Part shown: positions 38,116 to 48,394 of the stretch, piece by piece | Layout: each line of letters begins with the position of its first letter | Numbering within the stretch: the stretch's first letter is position 1 | NCBI RefSeq assembly: GCF_018919485.1 | Contig: NZ_JAHLMU010000001.1 | Span: 3,142,208-3,206,207, forward strand | Direction: 5' to 3' | Length of the DNA: 64,000 nucleotides | Source of the DNA: Psychrobacter sp. TAE2020 | GTDB taxonomy: Bacteria; Pseudomonadota; Gammaproteobacteria; Pseudomonadales; Moraxellaceae | The notes under the pieces: model-generated | What the model was told of the DNA's origin: nothing | The model's database searches: none | The model's input: the letters and a program-made list of their open reading frames with translations, nothing else | Program-made: the position numbers and the translations under genes

Positions 38116-38778
38116 TTATTTAACTGAGGCTGCCGAGATCTCATCTAAGGCTAAGTTCACCGACAAGACATTCACTCGTGATTCTCCAAACAACTTAAAC
38201 TGCTTATCTTCAGTATGATCATCGATAGCGGTCTGTACTTGTTCAGCACTTAGTCCCCGTATGCGCGCCACTCGGTTCACTTGCCATTGTGCTGCTGCAG
38301 GCGAGATATGGGGATCTAGACCGCTGGCAGACATAGTCACTAAGTCGAGGGGAATAGGGGCTTGATTCTGTGGATCAGCAGCTTTTAGTTTTTGTACTTG
38401 TGCCGTGACTGAAGTCGCCAGCTCAGGATTTAAAGGCCCTAGATTGCTACCTGAAGATTGAGTAGCATCATAGCCTTCACCAGCGGCAGAAGGACGAGTC
38501 CATAGATATTGTGGTTGATCAAACTGTTGTCCGATAAGCGCAGAGCCAATCAAGGTACCATTTTTTTCTATTAAGCTACCATTAGCCTGATTTGGCATAG
38601 TCACTTGGGCAATAGCGGTCATAACTAAGGGATAGCATAACCCCAAAATGATGCTAAGCAGGATAAACAATAATATAGCAGGTTTAAGCATCGGCATATC
38701 AGTAGCAACATTATTTAACGGGTCTGTAGACTTAGTATCTGCTGCTGGTTGGTTATCTAGATAAGAATGGGTTTTCAT
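38116..38778 (-). CDS. kdpC: Potassium-transporting ATPase subunit KdpC
   Basis: This 220-residue subunit of the KdpFABC potassium pump has one N-terminal membrane helix (around 33-57) and a periplasmic domain with the family motifs NGSLIEKNGTLIGSALIGQQF, RPSAAGEGYDA, SGSNLGPLNPEL and ASGLDPHISPAAA. AAGGA precedes the ATG. It has a longer N-terminal leader than E. coli KdpC. It lies 21 bases after kdpB. Confidence 0.96.
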   Translation of the reverse strand: MKTHSYLDNQPAADTKSTDPLNNVATDMPMLKPAILLFILLSIILGLCYPLVMTAIAQVTMPNQANGSLIEKNGTLIGSALIGQQFDQPQYLWTRPSAAGEGYDATQSSGSNLGPLNPELATSVTAQVQKLKAADPQNQAPIPLDLVTMSASGLDPHISPAAAQWQVNRVARIRGLSAEQVQTAIDDHTEDKQFKLFGESRVNVLSVNLALDEISAASVK

Positions 38779-38799
38779 AGCAATATTCCTTAGAAATGG

Positions 38800-40938
38800 T
38801 TATGCCAAGTGCATTAAATTAATGAGCATATCGATAAGTTTGATACCTATAAAGGGTAGGATCAGACCCCCTAAGCCATATATCATTAGGTTTCGGCGCA
38901 ATAGATTAATAGCCGAGTCTGGTCGATAGGTGACCCCTCGTAGCGCTAATGGAATTAAGAACACGATGATCAAGGCATTAAAAATAACCGCTGATAAAAT
39001 AGCGCTCTTTGGACTACCTAACTGCATAATATTTAGAACGTTAAGCGCAGGGTAAGTCCCTGCAAAGGCCGCAGGAATAATGGCGAAGTACTTAGCAACG
39101 TCATTGGCTAAACTAAAAGTGGTCAGGGCACCACGTGTCATCAGCATCTGCTTACCGGTTTGCACTACTTCAATAAGCTTAGTTGGATTGGAGTCCAAGT
39201 CCACCATATTAGCCGCTTCTTTAGCCGCTTGAGTGCCACTATTCATAGCGACTGCAACATCAGCTTGGGCAAGTGCTGGTGCGTCATTAGTTCCATCGCC
39301 AGTCATGGCAACTAGCTTACCTTGGCGTTGGTAACTACGGATCAGCTCAAGCTTTTGTTCTGGTGTGGCTTCTGCCATGAAATCGTCAACCCCAGCTTCG
39401 GCAGCGATAGCGGCAGCCGTCAAGGGATTGTCACCAGTGATCATTACTGTGGTGATGCCAATTTTACGCAGTTCAGCAAAGCGCTCCTTGATACCTGACT
39501 TAACCACGTCTTTGAGCTCAATAACGCCTAGTATTTGCTGACCTTCTGCGACCAGAAGCGGGGTACTGCCACGGCGTGCTACATCTTCTACTTGTCGCTC
39601 TAAATTACTAGGGAGGCTGCCTCCTTGTTGTTGTACCCATTTTACAATAGCGTCAAAAGCCCCTTTGCGGATATGGCGTTGATCGATATCAGTGCCACTC
39701 ATCCGAGTTTGTGCGGTAAATTCGATAGTCTCGAACGGCTTTGATTTCCAAACATTCTCATCTATCTCAAAACGGCTTTGGGCTAACTTGACGATACTAC
39801 GACCTTCTGGGGTCTCATCAGTTAATGAGCTGATAAGCGCTACTTCCGCTAGTAAGCTCTCGCTAATACCGTTAGACGGCAGGAACAATGAGGCTTGACG
39901 GTTGCCATAAGTGATAGTGCCGGTCTTATCGAGCAATAGCACATCGACATCACCAGCGGCTTCTACGGCCCGCCCAGAGGTTGCAATCACATTGGCTTGC
40001 ATCATCCGACTCATGCCAGCTACGCCTATGGCCGATAATAAGCCGCCGATGGTGGTAGGTATCAGACAGACCAATAAGGCCACTAAAATGACTATAGAGA
40101 TAGGCTCGCCCTGATTGGATACCAGCACCGCAAACTGGGAGAATGGCATCAAGGTTACGCACACCATTAAGAATATTAGCGTTAGCGCAACTAGCAAAAT
40201 AGTCAGGGCAATCTCATTAGGCGTTTTGGTACGTTTAGCACCTTCTACCAAGGCAATCATCCGATCCAAAAATCCTTGACCAGGCGCTTGTGTGATACGG
40301 ATTATTAACCAGTCTGACAGCACTTTAGTACCACCAGTGACCGCATTAAAATCGCCACCGCTTTCACGAATAACAGGCGCTGACTCCCCAGTAATGGCTG
40401 ATTCATCGACCGAAGCAAGGCCTTCTATCACTTCGCCATCTGCTGGAATAGTTTCACCCATTTGCACTAAAACAATATCGTCTTGATTGAGCTCAGTAGC
40501 TTGAACCATAGTAGCCGCTGATAGTTTATCGCTACCAGCAAGCCTACGGGCTTGCACGTCCTGACGAGCCTGTTTTAAGCTCGATGCTTGGGCTTTACTG
40601 CGTCCTTCTGCCAAAGCTTCGGCAAAATTAGCGAACAGCAAGGTGAACCAAAGCCAAAAGGCAATCGCTAAAGTAAAGCCAACCCCAGATTGTCCCTGAA
40701 TCATCATATTGATGGCCAATATGGTCGTCAGCCATGACCCAATATAGACCACGAACATTACCGGATTGCGCCACTGCACTCGTGGATCAAGCTTAAGTAA
40801 GGCATCTTTTAGTGCCGGCTTTACTAACGCAGGATCAAGAATGCCCTGAACCGGTTTTTCTGGTAAATCAGATTTATCAGGGTCTTGTTGCGGTGGCAAA
40901 CTTATAGTCTGAGTATTAGAATCTAGTGAAATGCTCAT
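38800..40938 (-). CDS. kdpB: Potassium-transporting ATPase ATP-binding subunit KdpB
   Basis: This P-type ATPase is the energy-coupling subunit of Kdp. The phosphorylated residue is Asp337 in [14 protein letters not shown] in the actuator domain, and [21 protein letters not shown] in the hinge are complete. The chosen ATG ([10 protein letters not shown]) has AGGA nine bases upstream and gives 712 residues, longer than the usual 680 because of an N-terminal extension of about 35 residues before [22 protein letters not shown]. It lies between kdpA and kdpC in the operon. Confidence 0.96.
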   Translation of the reverse strand: MSISLDSNTQTISLPPQQDPDKSDLPEKPVQGILDPALVKPALKDALLKLDPRVQWRNPVMFVVYIGSWLTTILAINMMIQGQSGVGFTLAIAFWLWFTLLFANFAEALAEGRSKAQASSLKQARQDVQARRLAGSDKLSAATMVQATELNQDDIVLVQMGETIPADGEVIEGLASVDESAITGESAPVIRESGGDFNAVTGGTKVLSDWLIIRITQAPGQGFLDRMIALVEGAKRTKTPNEIALTILLVALTLIFLMVCVTLMPFSQFAVLVSNQGEPISIVILVALLVCLIPTTIGGLLSAIGVAGMSRMMQANVIATSGRAVEAAGDVDVLLLDKTGTITYGNRQASLFLPSNGISESLLAEVALISSLTDETPEGRSIVKLAQSRFEIDENVWKSKPFETIEFTAQTRMSGTDIDQRHIRKGAFDAIVKWVQQQGGSLPSNLERQVEDVARRGSTPLLVAEGQQILGVIELKDVVKSGIKERFAELRKIGITTVMITGDNPLTAAAIAAEAGVDDFMAEATPEQKLELIRSYQRQGKLVAMTGDGTNDAPALAQADVAVAMNSGTQAAKEAANMVDLDSNPTKLIEVVQTGKQMLMTRGALTTFSLANDVAKYFAIIPAAFAGTYPALNVLNIMQLGSPKSAILSAVIFNALIIVFLIPLALRGVTYRPDSAINLLRRNLMIYGLGGLILPFIGIKLIDMLINLMHLA

Positions 40939-41037
40939 TGTCTGTTTTCCTAACATAATCATAAAGTTGGGTCCATTCACCCTTAGTCAGGTGAATGCTC
41001 GCTTGCCTAGCTCGTTAAAAATAAAGCCACTAAGCCA

Positions 41038-42750
41038 CTAGCTTCCTAACATCCAAATTTGCTCTATGATAGGTCCAAGAGCTAATGCTGGAATAAAAGT
41101 CAAGGCTCCAATCATCAGCACTGTGCCCACTAATAGGCCTACAAACAGCGGTGTCGTCGTTGGTAAAGTGCCGTTGTTGACTTCAAGTCTTGGCTTATTA
41201 GCCAATGACCCTGCTAAAGCCAGTACTGGAATGATCACCCCAAAGCGTCCAAATATCATGGCCAACCCAAGCATAGAGTTATAAAACACTGAATCTCCCG
41301 CCAATCCTGCAAAAGCGGAGCCGTTGTTGTTAGCCGCTGAGCTAAAGGCATACAGCACTTCACTAAAGCCATGCGCACTAGGATTGAATATTCCTGCTTG
41401 ACCGCTGCTAGTCATGACGCTAATAGCCGTGCCTAATAACACCGTCATCGGGCCTGCAAGCAAGCCTAGTACTACCATTTTTATCTCGAATGGCTCGATC
41501 TTTTTACCCAAATATTCTGGAGTGCGTCCAATCATTAGTCCTGATACAAATACCGCCAATATGGCAAATAAAAGCATACCGTAAAGACCTGCTCCGACAC
41601 CTCCAAACACTACTTCGCCTAACTGCATCTGCAACATTAATCCAAAGCTACCCATAGGCGTGAATGAATCATGCATAGCATTTACAGCACCACAAGAGGC
41701 GGCAGTAGTAATAGTGGCAAATAATGAGGAGGCCACGACACCAAAGCGCACTTCTTTGCCTTCGATATTGCCACTGACATCAGCAGCAGTTAAGCCTGAA
41801 ACTTGTGAGGTTAACCAAGGGTTGCCAGCAAGTTCGCTACTCACAGTTAACGAGTACATACCTATGAATAACAAGGTCATAGCCGCTAATATTGCCAAAC
41901 CTTGTTTGAGGTTACCGCTTATTTTACCCAGACAAAAACATAGCGAAGTTGGAATAAGAAAAATAGCTAACATTTGAATTAGATTAGAAAAAGGGGTGGG
42001 GTTCTCAAAGGGGTGCGCAGAGTTAGCGTTAAAGAAGCCGCCGCCATTTGTACCTAACATCTTGATGGCTTCTTGTGACGCGACTGGTCCTAAAGCGATA
42101 GTCTGAGTATCACCTTGTAAGGTTTGCACATCCATGTAGGCTGATAGGGTTTGTACTACCCCTTGGCTCATTAATAACAGCGCAATAATTGTGGCTATCG
42201 GTAGTAGGATATAGACGTTACAACGCCATAAATCTATCCAAGCATTACCGATATGAGCACTCTTTTTGGCTATCAAACCACGCATTAGCGCAAAAGCGAC
42301 GGCAATCCCAGTGGCTGCTGATAAAAAGTTTTGTAGAGACATGCCCATCATCTGGGTTAAGTAGCTCATCGTGCTCTCACCACCATAAGCCTGCCAGTTG
42401 GTATTCGTCATAAAGCTAATGGCGGTGTTCATAGCCAAATCCCAACTAACTGCGCTCATGTTAGCGGGGTTTAGCGGTAGATTGCCTTGCATAAGCTGCA
42501 ATACAAACAATGCCAAAAAGCCAATGATATTAAAAAGTACGATAGCGAGAGCATACTGTTTCCAAGTCATACCCTCAGCACGGTTACCTTGAGCATTACG
42601 CCCAAGCATACCCAGCGCGCTAAAAATTCGCGATTCAAAACGCGATACAGGCGCCTGCATTCTTTGCATGACGTACCCTGATAAAAAATATCCTAGGGTG
42701 AATAAAATCAGCAGATAGATGATCAGTTGTGATGCGGCGTACATGGTCAT
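41038..42750 (-). CDS. kdpA: Potassium-transporting ATPase potassium-binding subunit KdpA
   Basis: KdpA is the potassium channel-like subunit of the Kdp pump: 570 residues, about ten membrane helices. Selectivity-filter regions are recognisable, for example TNTNWQAYGGE, GTNGGGFFNANSAHPFENPTP and AANNNGSAFAGL. GGAGG stands seven bases before the ATG, inside kdpF, and the ATG overlaps the kdpF stop by one base (TGATG), which indicates translational coupling. Confidence 0.97.
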   Translation of the reverse strand: MTMYAASQLIIYLLILFTLGYFLSGYVMQRMQAPVSRFESRIFSALGMLGRNAQGNRAEGMTWKQYALAIVLFNIIGFLALFVLQLMQGNLPLNPANMSAVSWDLAMNTAISFMTNTNWQAYGGESTMSYLTQMMGMSLQNFLSAATGIAVAFALMRGLIAKKSAHIGNAWIDLWRCNVYILLPIATIIALLLMSQGVVQTLSAYMDVQTLQGDTQTIALGPVASQEAIKMLGTNGGGFFNANSAHPFENPTPFSNLIQMLAIFLIPTSLCFCLGKISGNLKQGLAILAAMTLLFIGMYSLTVSSELAGNPWLTSQVSGLTAADVSGNIEGKEVRFGVVASSLFATITTAASCGAVNAMHDSFTPMGSFGLMLQMQLGEVVFGGVGAGLYGMLLFAILAVFVSGLMIGRTPEYLGKKIEPFEIKMVVLGLLAGPMTVLLGTAISVMTSSGQAGIFNPSAHGFSEVLYAFSSAANNNGSAFAGLAGDSVFYNSMLGLAMIFGRFGVIIPVLALAGSLANKPRLEVNNGTLPTTTPLFVGLLVGTVLMIGALTFIPALALGPIIEQIWMLGS

Positions 42751-42830
42751 CAGAAGGCCTCCGGTTTAATCAATACATATAGCAAATACACAAACAAACC
42801 GAGGGCAATAAACCCTGCAAACACTTCCAT
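42750..42830 (-). CDS. kdpF: Kdp complex small subunit KdpF
   Basis: This 26-residue single-helix peptide (MEVFAGFIALGLFVYLLYVL followed by IKPEAF) stabilises the KdpABC complex. AGGAG lies seven bases before its ATG. It immediately precedes and overlaps kdpA by one base. Length, hydrophobicity and position match KdpF (29 residues in E. coli). It completes a kdpFABC operon. Confidence 0.92.
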   Translation of the reverse strand: MEVFAGFIALGLFVYLLYVLIKPEAF

Positions 42831-43446
42831 AGCACACTCCTAAAATCATAGTAGAGATCAGCTAATAGCTAGTTAGCAAGAAGCAACAATCAAGGTCATA
42901 ACTAGGCTAAGGACTAAGATGACTCCTTAACTTATTAACGGCTTATGAGGACCTACTGATATATGCTACAAGCTCACTAAAACCTTGCTGCTTATTGATT
43001 AATTTAAGCGCTTAGTATGCTCACAGAGGTATAAAAGTGTTGTCAAGATGATCTGGTAGGATATAAAGAAAGTATAAAGATGAGAATGGAGATCATTGGT
43101 GAGAAAAAATATTTAAGAAATTGTATATTTCTAGTTATCACCTAGCTTAGAAGCGTTTATAACGAAATAAGAGAGGCAACGAGTAGTAATTTTTTTTAAT
43201 ATATTAGGCGATGATATAAAAAGAGAGAGGTTTGACTATACTTGACAATACGACAGGTCGACTCGCAAGCTTAGAGTTAGCTACTGTGCTTTGGGCTTTT
43301 ATCGACTTCAAGAGCGTAAGTTATATAAGGTTAAGAATAGAAAAAACCATTTCATGATTTCACTCGCTCACTAAGCTACTAAACGGTTCCAGCGAGCTTT
43401 AGTGTTAGCAGCATGTTTTCTTCATAATAGTTATAAGGAATATTTT
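42831..43446. other. Intergenic region upstream of kdpF
   Basis: This 616-bp region separates kdpF from the small plus-strand gene at 43447. It carries a candidate KdpE box and a -35-like hexamer near 43041-43078. No additional gene is seen. The minus-strand leader of kdpF would be about 200 bases long if the promoter is the one suggested. Confidence 0.4.
43041..43078 (-). promoter_or_regulatory. Candidate KdpE-binding site and -35 box of kdpFABC
   Basis: On the minus strand 43078-43059 reads TTTATACTTTCTTTATATCC, which resembles, from memory, the T-rich KdpE target upstream of E. coli kdpFABC. A perfect TTGACA (43046-43041) follows 12 bases later, the expected order of activator site and -35 box. 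No good -10 was found at 16-18 bases, so the exact promoter is uncertain. Confidence 0.45.
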
Positions 43447-43617
43447 ATGTCAAAAAAAGTAGTAGTGTTTGAATACGAGAAAGAAACTAAGAATAGTGTT
43501 CGCTACAAGGAAGTGCCTGATGAAGGTACGGCACCTATCGTAGGCACTCTATATGTTCAGAAGTGGTTTGCTGGAAATAGTAAATCTATTGAAATAACCA
43601 TAGATAAAAAAGACTAG
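43447..43617 (+). CDS. Small hypothetical protein, 56 residues
   Basis: The ATG at 43447 has AAGGA seven bases upstream, which fixes the start (the frame is open 15 codons earlier without a ribosome site). The product is charged and soluble: MSKKVVVFEYEKETKNSVRY, then EVPDEG and a C-terminal beta-like half ending IEITIDKKD. I do not recognise the family. It stands alone. Confidence 0.65.
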   Translation: MSKKVVVFEYEKETKNSVRYKEVPDEGTAPIVGTLYVQKWFAGNSKSIEITIDKKD

Positions 43618-44360
43618 CTAAGCGACTTATTAGCCTATTATTTTTTAGTTTATTCCATGGTTTTGGTAAAGCTATACGGATCTTCTAGAAGCGCCAAAAT
43701 TGCGATTTCCCCGTTTCATAATGCCTCCATGTAATGGTGATGATGGGTTGATCAAGAACACAAAAATTTCGATAAAGACTTGAAATTCTCATGCTTTAAT
43801 AACTAAATAGCTTTAATTTAGTAATGGCTATATATATTACTAACAATATATATAGTCGATCCAAAATGACATTAATACCTCTCATATTATCGAATAGTTT
43901 TTCAAATTATTCTTTATCCAGTCGCGGCGCAGGAATTTTGCCTGTGCCCACTTCTTCTATACTCAAATATAGCTTTTGTCCTGCATTTTAGGCAAGTATC
44001 TACGGCACCTTTGCTTATCCTCGTTCTGGATTCAGATCAGGAGGGTAAGGGGCAGCCATAGGATGAGATGACTCTGTCTATTAATTATTTTTGCCTTTTA
44101 CTGTAATTAAGAGATAGCTCTAAACAACTTTGAATAAAACTAAACCTCTAGATATTAGCTATGCTTATAACCCTTATTAATTTATAACGTTTGACTGATA
44201 TTATTGGGCAACCTATATTAGAGGAAAGCCAGTAAACGTAATGGAGTAAAGAGCATTAGCAGTTAAATATATTTAGATATTTATTAGCGAAGCTATTAGT
44301 ATTTTTAATAATTATTACTAGTCTTTAAGAGTTATTTCTAGAAACAAGGGAATGTAAGAA
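43618..44360. other. Degraded region with an insertion-sequence remnant
   Basis: No intact gene is visible in 743 bases. The only recognisable content is a transposase scrap at 43960-44060. The AT-rich right end leads into the deacetylase gene. Confidence 0.45.
43960..44060 (-). mobile_element. IS630-like transposase remnant
   Basis: On the minus strand 44056-44015 reads AAPYPPDLNPERG and a stop; this matches the PYSPDLNPIE signature near the C-terminus of IS630-family transposases. A shifted frame just after it reads QRCRRYLPKMQDK, like the usual W-K-x-R-L-R that follows. No terminal repeats or remaining ORF are found, so only a frameshifted scrap survives. Confidence 0.55.
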
Positions 44361-45392
44361 ATGAAAATATACAGTCATGAAAAGCAAAAACTACATCATC
44401 CTAAAAGTTACTTCTCTCGTGGGCAAATGCGTGAACCACAAGAAAAGCCTGAGCGCTTGGTTGAGCTTTTAAAAGCACCAGAAGCTTTAGGTTTAACAGT
44501 CACTACTGCTAAAGATATAGGGATTGAGCCGATTTTAGCGGTACATGATCTGGATTATATTGATTTCTTAAAACATAGCTATGATCAATGGATGGCTGTA
44601 GATGAAGAAATGGGAGAAGAAGTTCAAACGACCATTTACATGCCAAATAATAATGATGGTCTTGGTATTTTGGCGAAAGCGGCTAAGTATCAAGCTGATG
44701 GTAGTGCCCCAATCGGCAAGCACTCATGGACTTCTATCTACTGGTCAGCTCAAACGGCACTCAATGCGGCGGACTCGTTGTTAAACGATGAGGATGGTCA
44801 AAATAATATCCAAATATGTCTGACTAGACCTGCAGGTCATCATGCTCGTAAAAACGCAGCAGGTGGCTTTTGCTACTTAAACAATGCGGCAATCATTGCT
44901 CAGCATCTTCGTCAGAAATTTAAGAAGATCGCTATTATCGATACTGATATGCATCATGGTCAGGGTATTCAAGAAATATTCTATGACCGTAAAGATGTGC
45001 TTTACACCTCTGTACATGGCAGTCCTATTAATTTCTACCCCGTAGTGGCTGGTCACGAACATGAAAGGGGTACAGGTGAAGGTTATGGTTATAACGTCAA
45101 CTTTCCTATGCCCCATGGTACCGATGAAGTAGGTTTCTTTCATTATGTCGATCAATCTATCGAAACTTTAAAATTATTTAACCCGGAGGTTATCGTCCAT
45201 GTTTTAGGGTTCGACGTTTATAAAGATGATCCACAGGCGAAATGTCAGGTAAGTACTGAAGGTTTTAAAACTTTAGCAGAAAAACTACAAGCTTTAGATA
45301 AGCCGATTATTGTGTTGGTAGAAGGAGGGTATTGCATAGAAAAGCTTAATGAAAACCTACAGGCTTTTATATCTGGGTTTATCTCAAAATAA
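44361..45392 (+). CDS. Histone-deacetylase-family amidohydrolase (acetylpolyamine amidohydrolase-like)
   Basis: This 343-residue zinc deacetylase shows the arginase/deacetylase-fold motifs: RPAGHHA, GFCYLNNAAI, DTDMHHGQG (zinc Asp/His) and GFDVYKDDP (zinc Asp). Bacterial proteins of this size act on acetylated polyamines or other N-acetyl amines rather than histones. It opens a plus-strand cluster with a permease, an FAD amine/amino-acid dehydrogenase, RidA and a ThDP enzyme, suggesting it releases the substrate of that pathway by deacetylation; this is inference. A GGAAT-like weak ribosome site precedes the ATG. Confidence 0.9.
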   Translation: MKIYSHEKQKLHHPKSYFSRGQMREPQEKPERLVELLKAPEALGLTVTTAKDIGIEPILAVHDLDYIDFLKHSYDQWMAVDEEMGEEVQTTIYMPNNNDGLGILAKAAKYQADGSAPIGKHSWTSIYWSAQTALNAADSLLNDEDGQNNIQICLTRPAGHHARKNAAGGFCYLNNAAIIAQHLRQKFKKIAIIDTDMHHGQGIQEIFYDRKDVLYTSVHGSPINFYPVVAGHEHERGTGEGYGYNVNFPMPHGTDEVGFFHYVDQSIETLKLFNPEVIVHVLGFDVYKDDPQAKCQVSTEGFKTLAEKLQALDKPIIVLVEGGYCIEKLNENLQAFISGFISK

Positions 45393-45493
45393 AAAAATCA
45401 TGACTTATCGGCAGTCAACGTTTAATCGTGACCTGAGTAAAGGATTTATTAAGGTAATTGCGCGACTAAGTCACCATAACAGGGATGTTTAAC

Positions 45494-46585
45494 ATGAGTG
45501 TTTCAATTATAAGAGCAATCAGCTACGCCGGGGTCTATGTCGGAGCAGTCATAGGTGCAGGCTATGCAAGTGGACAAGAGGTGCTGCAATTCTTCGCAGG
45601 TTACGGGTTTATCGGCATGTTGGGTGCGGTGATTACTATGATCATGCTGGCATGGTACGGTACCGTATTTATGGAATTGGGTCATCAACTCAAGACCAAT
45701 AGTCACCGAGTTGTGCTCAACTATTTATGTGGTAAAAAAATAGGTTTTTTCGCTGATTATATCCTTTTGTTTTTTATGTTCGGGGTGATTAGTATTATGT
45801 TCTCAGGTGGTGGTGCAGCTATCCATCAATACTGGGGTTTACCGGCAGTTACTGGCAAAATAATTATCGCTTTGATGACATTATCAACAGTGATATTTGG
45901 TTTTACCTCTTCTGTTAGGGCCTTAGGCATAATTTCTCCATTGATGATTTTGGCAGTGGTGGTTATCTCGGTCATTACTTTTACTACGTACTCCGACCAA
46001 TTGGCAACCGTAGACGCTACTATCCAGCTCCTTAATCCTGATACAGCCACGCCTTTTTGGTGGACGTCAGCGATAGTTTATGTCTCTTATAATGTCATTC
46101 CAGGAGTCTCTACTTTTGCTTCAATCGGTAATAAAGAGCCAAATTTAAAAACAGTCAGGATGGCCGGTATAATCGGTGGTCTAACTTTAGGTATTTGTTT
46201 ACTATTCATCATAATGGCGCTTCTATCTAACCTCGAAAATGTCATGAGCTATGAGCTTCCATTCTTAGAGATTGCACGCAATATTGGTCCAACTACTGGG
46301 TTGTTATTTAGCATCGTGCTAGTTGTCGCTGTATTCACAACAGCAGTATCTAACCTTTATGGCTTCGTTATCCGCTTCTTTGATTCTGATACAGAAACGT
46401 CGAAGTTTCGCATACTGACTGTCGTCGTCGTGGTGCTATCTTTACTTGCCTCACTGTTCCCATTTAGTACCTTAGTAGGTACTTTGTATCCAGCTTTGGG
46501 CATTTTAGGAATGTATGTTCTGATCTGTGCCCTGTATAAAACCTTTAAAGGTCAGATATTTATGGCCGAACGACCAAAGTTATAA
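45494..46585 (+). CDS. YkvI-like membrane permease
   Basis: This is a 363-residue integral membrane protein with about ten hydrophobic segments. The N-terminal motif GAVIGAGYASGQEVLQFFAGYG (split by glycine as in APC/NSS-fold carriers) resembles YkvI-type proteins, an uncharacterised branch related to amino-acid carriers. I start at ATG 45494 because AGGGA lies eight bases upstream; the ATG nine bases earlier overlaps that site. Position within the cluster suggests import of the amine or amino acid that the following enzymes degrade. Confidence 0.82.
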   Translation: MSVSIIRAISYAGVYVGAVIGAGYASGQEVLQFFAGYGFIGMLGAVITMIMLAWYGTVFMELGHQLKTNSHRVVLNYLCGKKIGFFADYILLFFMFGVISIMFSGGGAAIHQYWGLPAVTGKIIIALMTLSTVIFGFTSSVRALGIISPLMILAVVVISVITFTTYSDQLATVDATIQLLNPDTATPFWWTSAIVYVSYNVIPGVSTFASIGNKEPNLKTVRMAGIIGGLTLGICLLFIIMALLSNLENVMSYELPFLEIARNIGPTTGLLFSIVLVVAVFTTAVSNLYGFVIRFFDSDTETSKFRILTVVVVVLSLLASLFPFSTLVGTLYPALGILGMYVLICALYKTFKGQIFMAERPKL

Positions 46586-46617
46586 TATAAAGAAAAGTAA
46601 AAAAATAGGGGTATGGT

Positions 46618-47868
46618 ATGCGCTATAAAGTGATTGTGGTTGGTGCTGGCATGGTAGGGACATCTATTGCTTGGCATCTGCAAAAGCATAACTCTGAGGT
46701 TTTATTGTTAGATAAAAAGCCACCTGGATCAGAGACGTCATATGGTAATGCTGGGTTAATTCAGCGAGAAGCCATTCATGTGCATCCTTTTCCTAGGCAT
46801 CTTACTGAACTAATCAGAGTATTACCGAATCAGATGACTGATATACGTTACCGTTGGTCTGCTGTGATTCGTCATCATCAGGCTTTGCTAAAATACTGGC
46901 AGTTTTCGGCGCCATCTGCTGTGCAACAAATAGAAAAAGAGTGGAGAATTCTAATTGAGCATTGCACTAACGAACATCAGGAGATGATTACCGCAGCTGG
47001 TGCTGAAGACTTGATAAGGCGAGATGGTTGGATTGAGATGCATCGCTCTGAAGATAAATTTGAGACAGCAGTTGCAGCCGCGAAAAAATCTCGAGAACAA
47101 GGTATTGAGTACCAAGTGTTGACTATTGATGCTTTAAAACTATTAGAGCCTAACGGTAATTTCGAAGGCTTTATTGGCGCCATTCATTGGTCAAGCTCTT
47201 GGCAAGTATCAAACCCGGGAGCATTAGTTAAAGCGTATGCAAAAAGCTTTCAACAGATGAATGGATCAATAGTCGAGGATACAGTTAAAGAAATAAGACC
47301 GGATAGTAGTGGCTGGCAAGTGATTACTAATCAGCAAAGCTTTTATAGTGATGAGGTAGTGATTGCTGCTGGTCCTTGGTCTAATCAATTAATAAAGCCT
47401 TTAGGCTATGATTTGCCTTTGTTTCCTATGCGTGGCTATCATCAGCACTTTAAAACCACCCTGCGAAATACTATCAATCATAGCTTAGTAGATATAGACA
47501 AAGGTTTTGTAATGGGCCCGATGCAGCAAGGTATTCGCATTACAACTGGCGCTGAGATGACGTTAATGGAAGCCCCAAAAGATCTAGGACAATTACAAGC
47601 CGTACTGCATTTTGCCAAAGAGATCCTACCTCTTAACGAGGCAGTAGAACAGGAAGTATGGGCAGGATCAAGACCTTGTATGCCTGATATGAAACCTGTG
47701 ATTGGCGCAGCTGGTAAGCATGATCGCTTATGGTTTGCCTTTGGTCACGGTCATCAAGGCTTTACTTTAGGGCCTATCACTGGGCGTATTATTGAAGAGC
47801 TTATACATAATAAGCCTTTAACAGTCGCTGTTGAACCTTTTAGTGCTCATCGATTTTCTAAATCTTAA
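46618..47868 (+). CDS. FAD-dependent amino-acid dehydrogenase (DadA/DauA-like)
   Basis: This is a 416-residue DAO-family flavoprotein. The N-terminal dinucleotide motif VVGAGMVGTSIAWHL and ETSYGNAGLI match D-amino acid dehydrogenases; WAGSRPCMPDMKPVIG and FGHGHQGFTLGP near the C-terminus complete the FAD site. It oxidises a (D-)amino acid to an imino acid. RidA and a ThDP-dependent 2-oxo-acid enzyme follow directly, which fits a chain imine, oxo acid, aldehyde. The substrate is not readable from sequence. Confidence 0.88.
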   Translation: MRYKVIVVGAGMVGTSIAWHLQKHNSEVLLLDKKPPGSETSYGNAGLIQREAIHVHPFPRHLTELIRVLPNQMTDIRYRWSAVIRHHQALLKYWQFSAPSAVQQIEKEWRILIEHCTNEHQEMITAAGAEDLIRRDGWIEMHRSEDKFETAVAAAKKSREQGIEYQVLTIDALKLLEPNGNFEGFIGAIHWSSSWQVSNPGALVKAYAKSFQQMNGSIVEDTVKEIRPDSSGWQVITNQQSFYSDEVVIAAGPWSNQLIKPLGYDLPLFPMRGYHQHFKTTLRNTINHSLVDIDKGFVMGPMQQGIRITTGAEMTLMEAPKDLGQLQAVLHFAKEILPLNEAVEQEVWAGSRPCMPDMKPVIGAAGKHDRLWFAFGHGHQGFTLGPITGRIIEELIHNKPLTVAVEPFSAHRFSKS

Positions 47869-47973
47869 TCCATGGTTTTAAGGCTAGAGCTTTTAAATTT
47901 TTAGCTTTTAATTAAGTAACTTTTTAAGTAATTTTTAATATTATAAATTTTAACTCTATAAGGGTGAATACAA

Positions 47974-48312
47974 ATGAAAAAACTTCATAGTAATGAGCGC
48001 ATGAGCCAGATCGTCATCCATAATCAAACTATCTACTTATCAGGTCAAGTCGGTGCAATCGAAGAAGATGTAACTGCTCAAACCTTAACTTGTCTGGATA
48101 AAGTCAGAGCTCTGCTAGAAGAGGTAGGCAGCGATAAATCAAAAATCCTATCAGCCACCGTCTGGTTAAAAAGTATGGAAGATTTTGCGGTGATGAACAC
48201 TGTATGGGATAAGTGGTTTGATGATACTTTGCCACCCGCTCGAGCCTGTGGCGAATCCGTTCTAGCGCACCCCGATTTATTAGTAGAAATTACCGTAATC
48301 GCTGCTGAATAA
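47974..48312 (+). CDS. RidA-family imine deaminase
   Basis: This 112-residue YjgF/YER057c/UK114 protein hydrolyses reactive 2-imino acids to 2-oxo acids. The catalytic Arg lies in PPARACGES and the trimer/active-site motif YLSGQVG is present. AGGGT stands before the ATG. Its place after an FAD dehydrogenase that makes imino acids is what the RidA function predicts. Confidence 0.9.
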   Translation: MKKLHSNERMSQIVIHNQTIYLSGQVGAIEEDVTAQTLTCLDKVRALLEEVGSDKSKILSATVWLKSMEDFAVMNTVWDKWFDDTLPPARACGESVLAHPDLLVEITVIAAE

Positions 48313-48394
48313 AGTTGCTGCTGATATAGCTATATTATATATAGCGATAAGAAAGCATAATGCTAACTAAGAGAATAAAATTAAGGAAGTAACT

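Noticed and set aside
44361..45392. Calling the deacetylase a true histone deacetylase
   Set aside because: Bacteria lack the usual histone substrates and the context is metabolic; an acetylpolyamine-type amidohydrolase is more likely.
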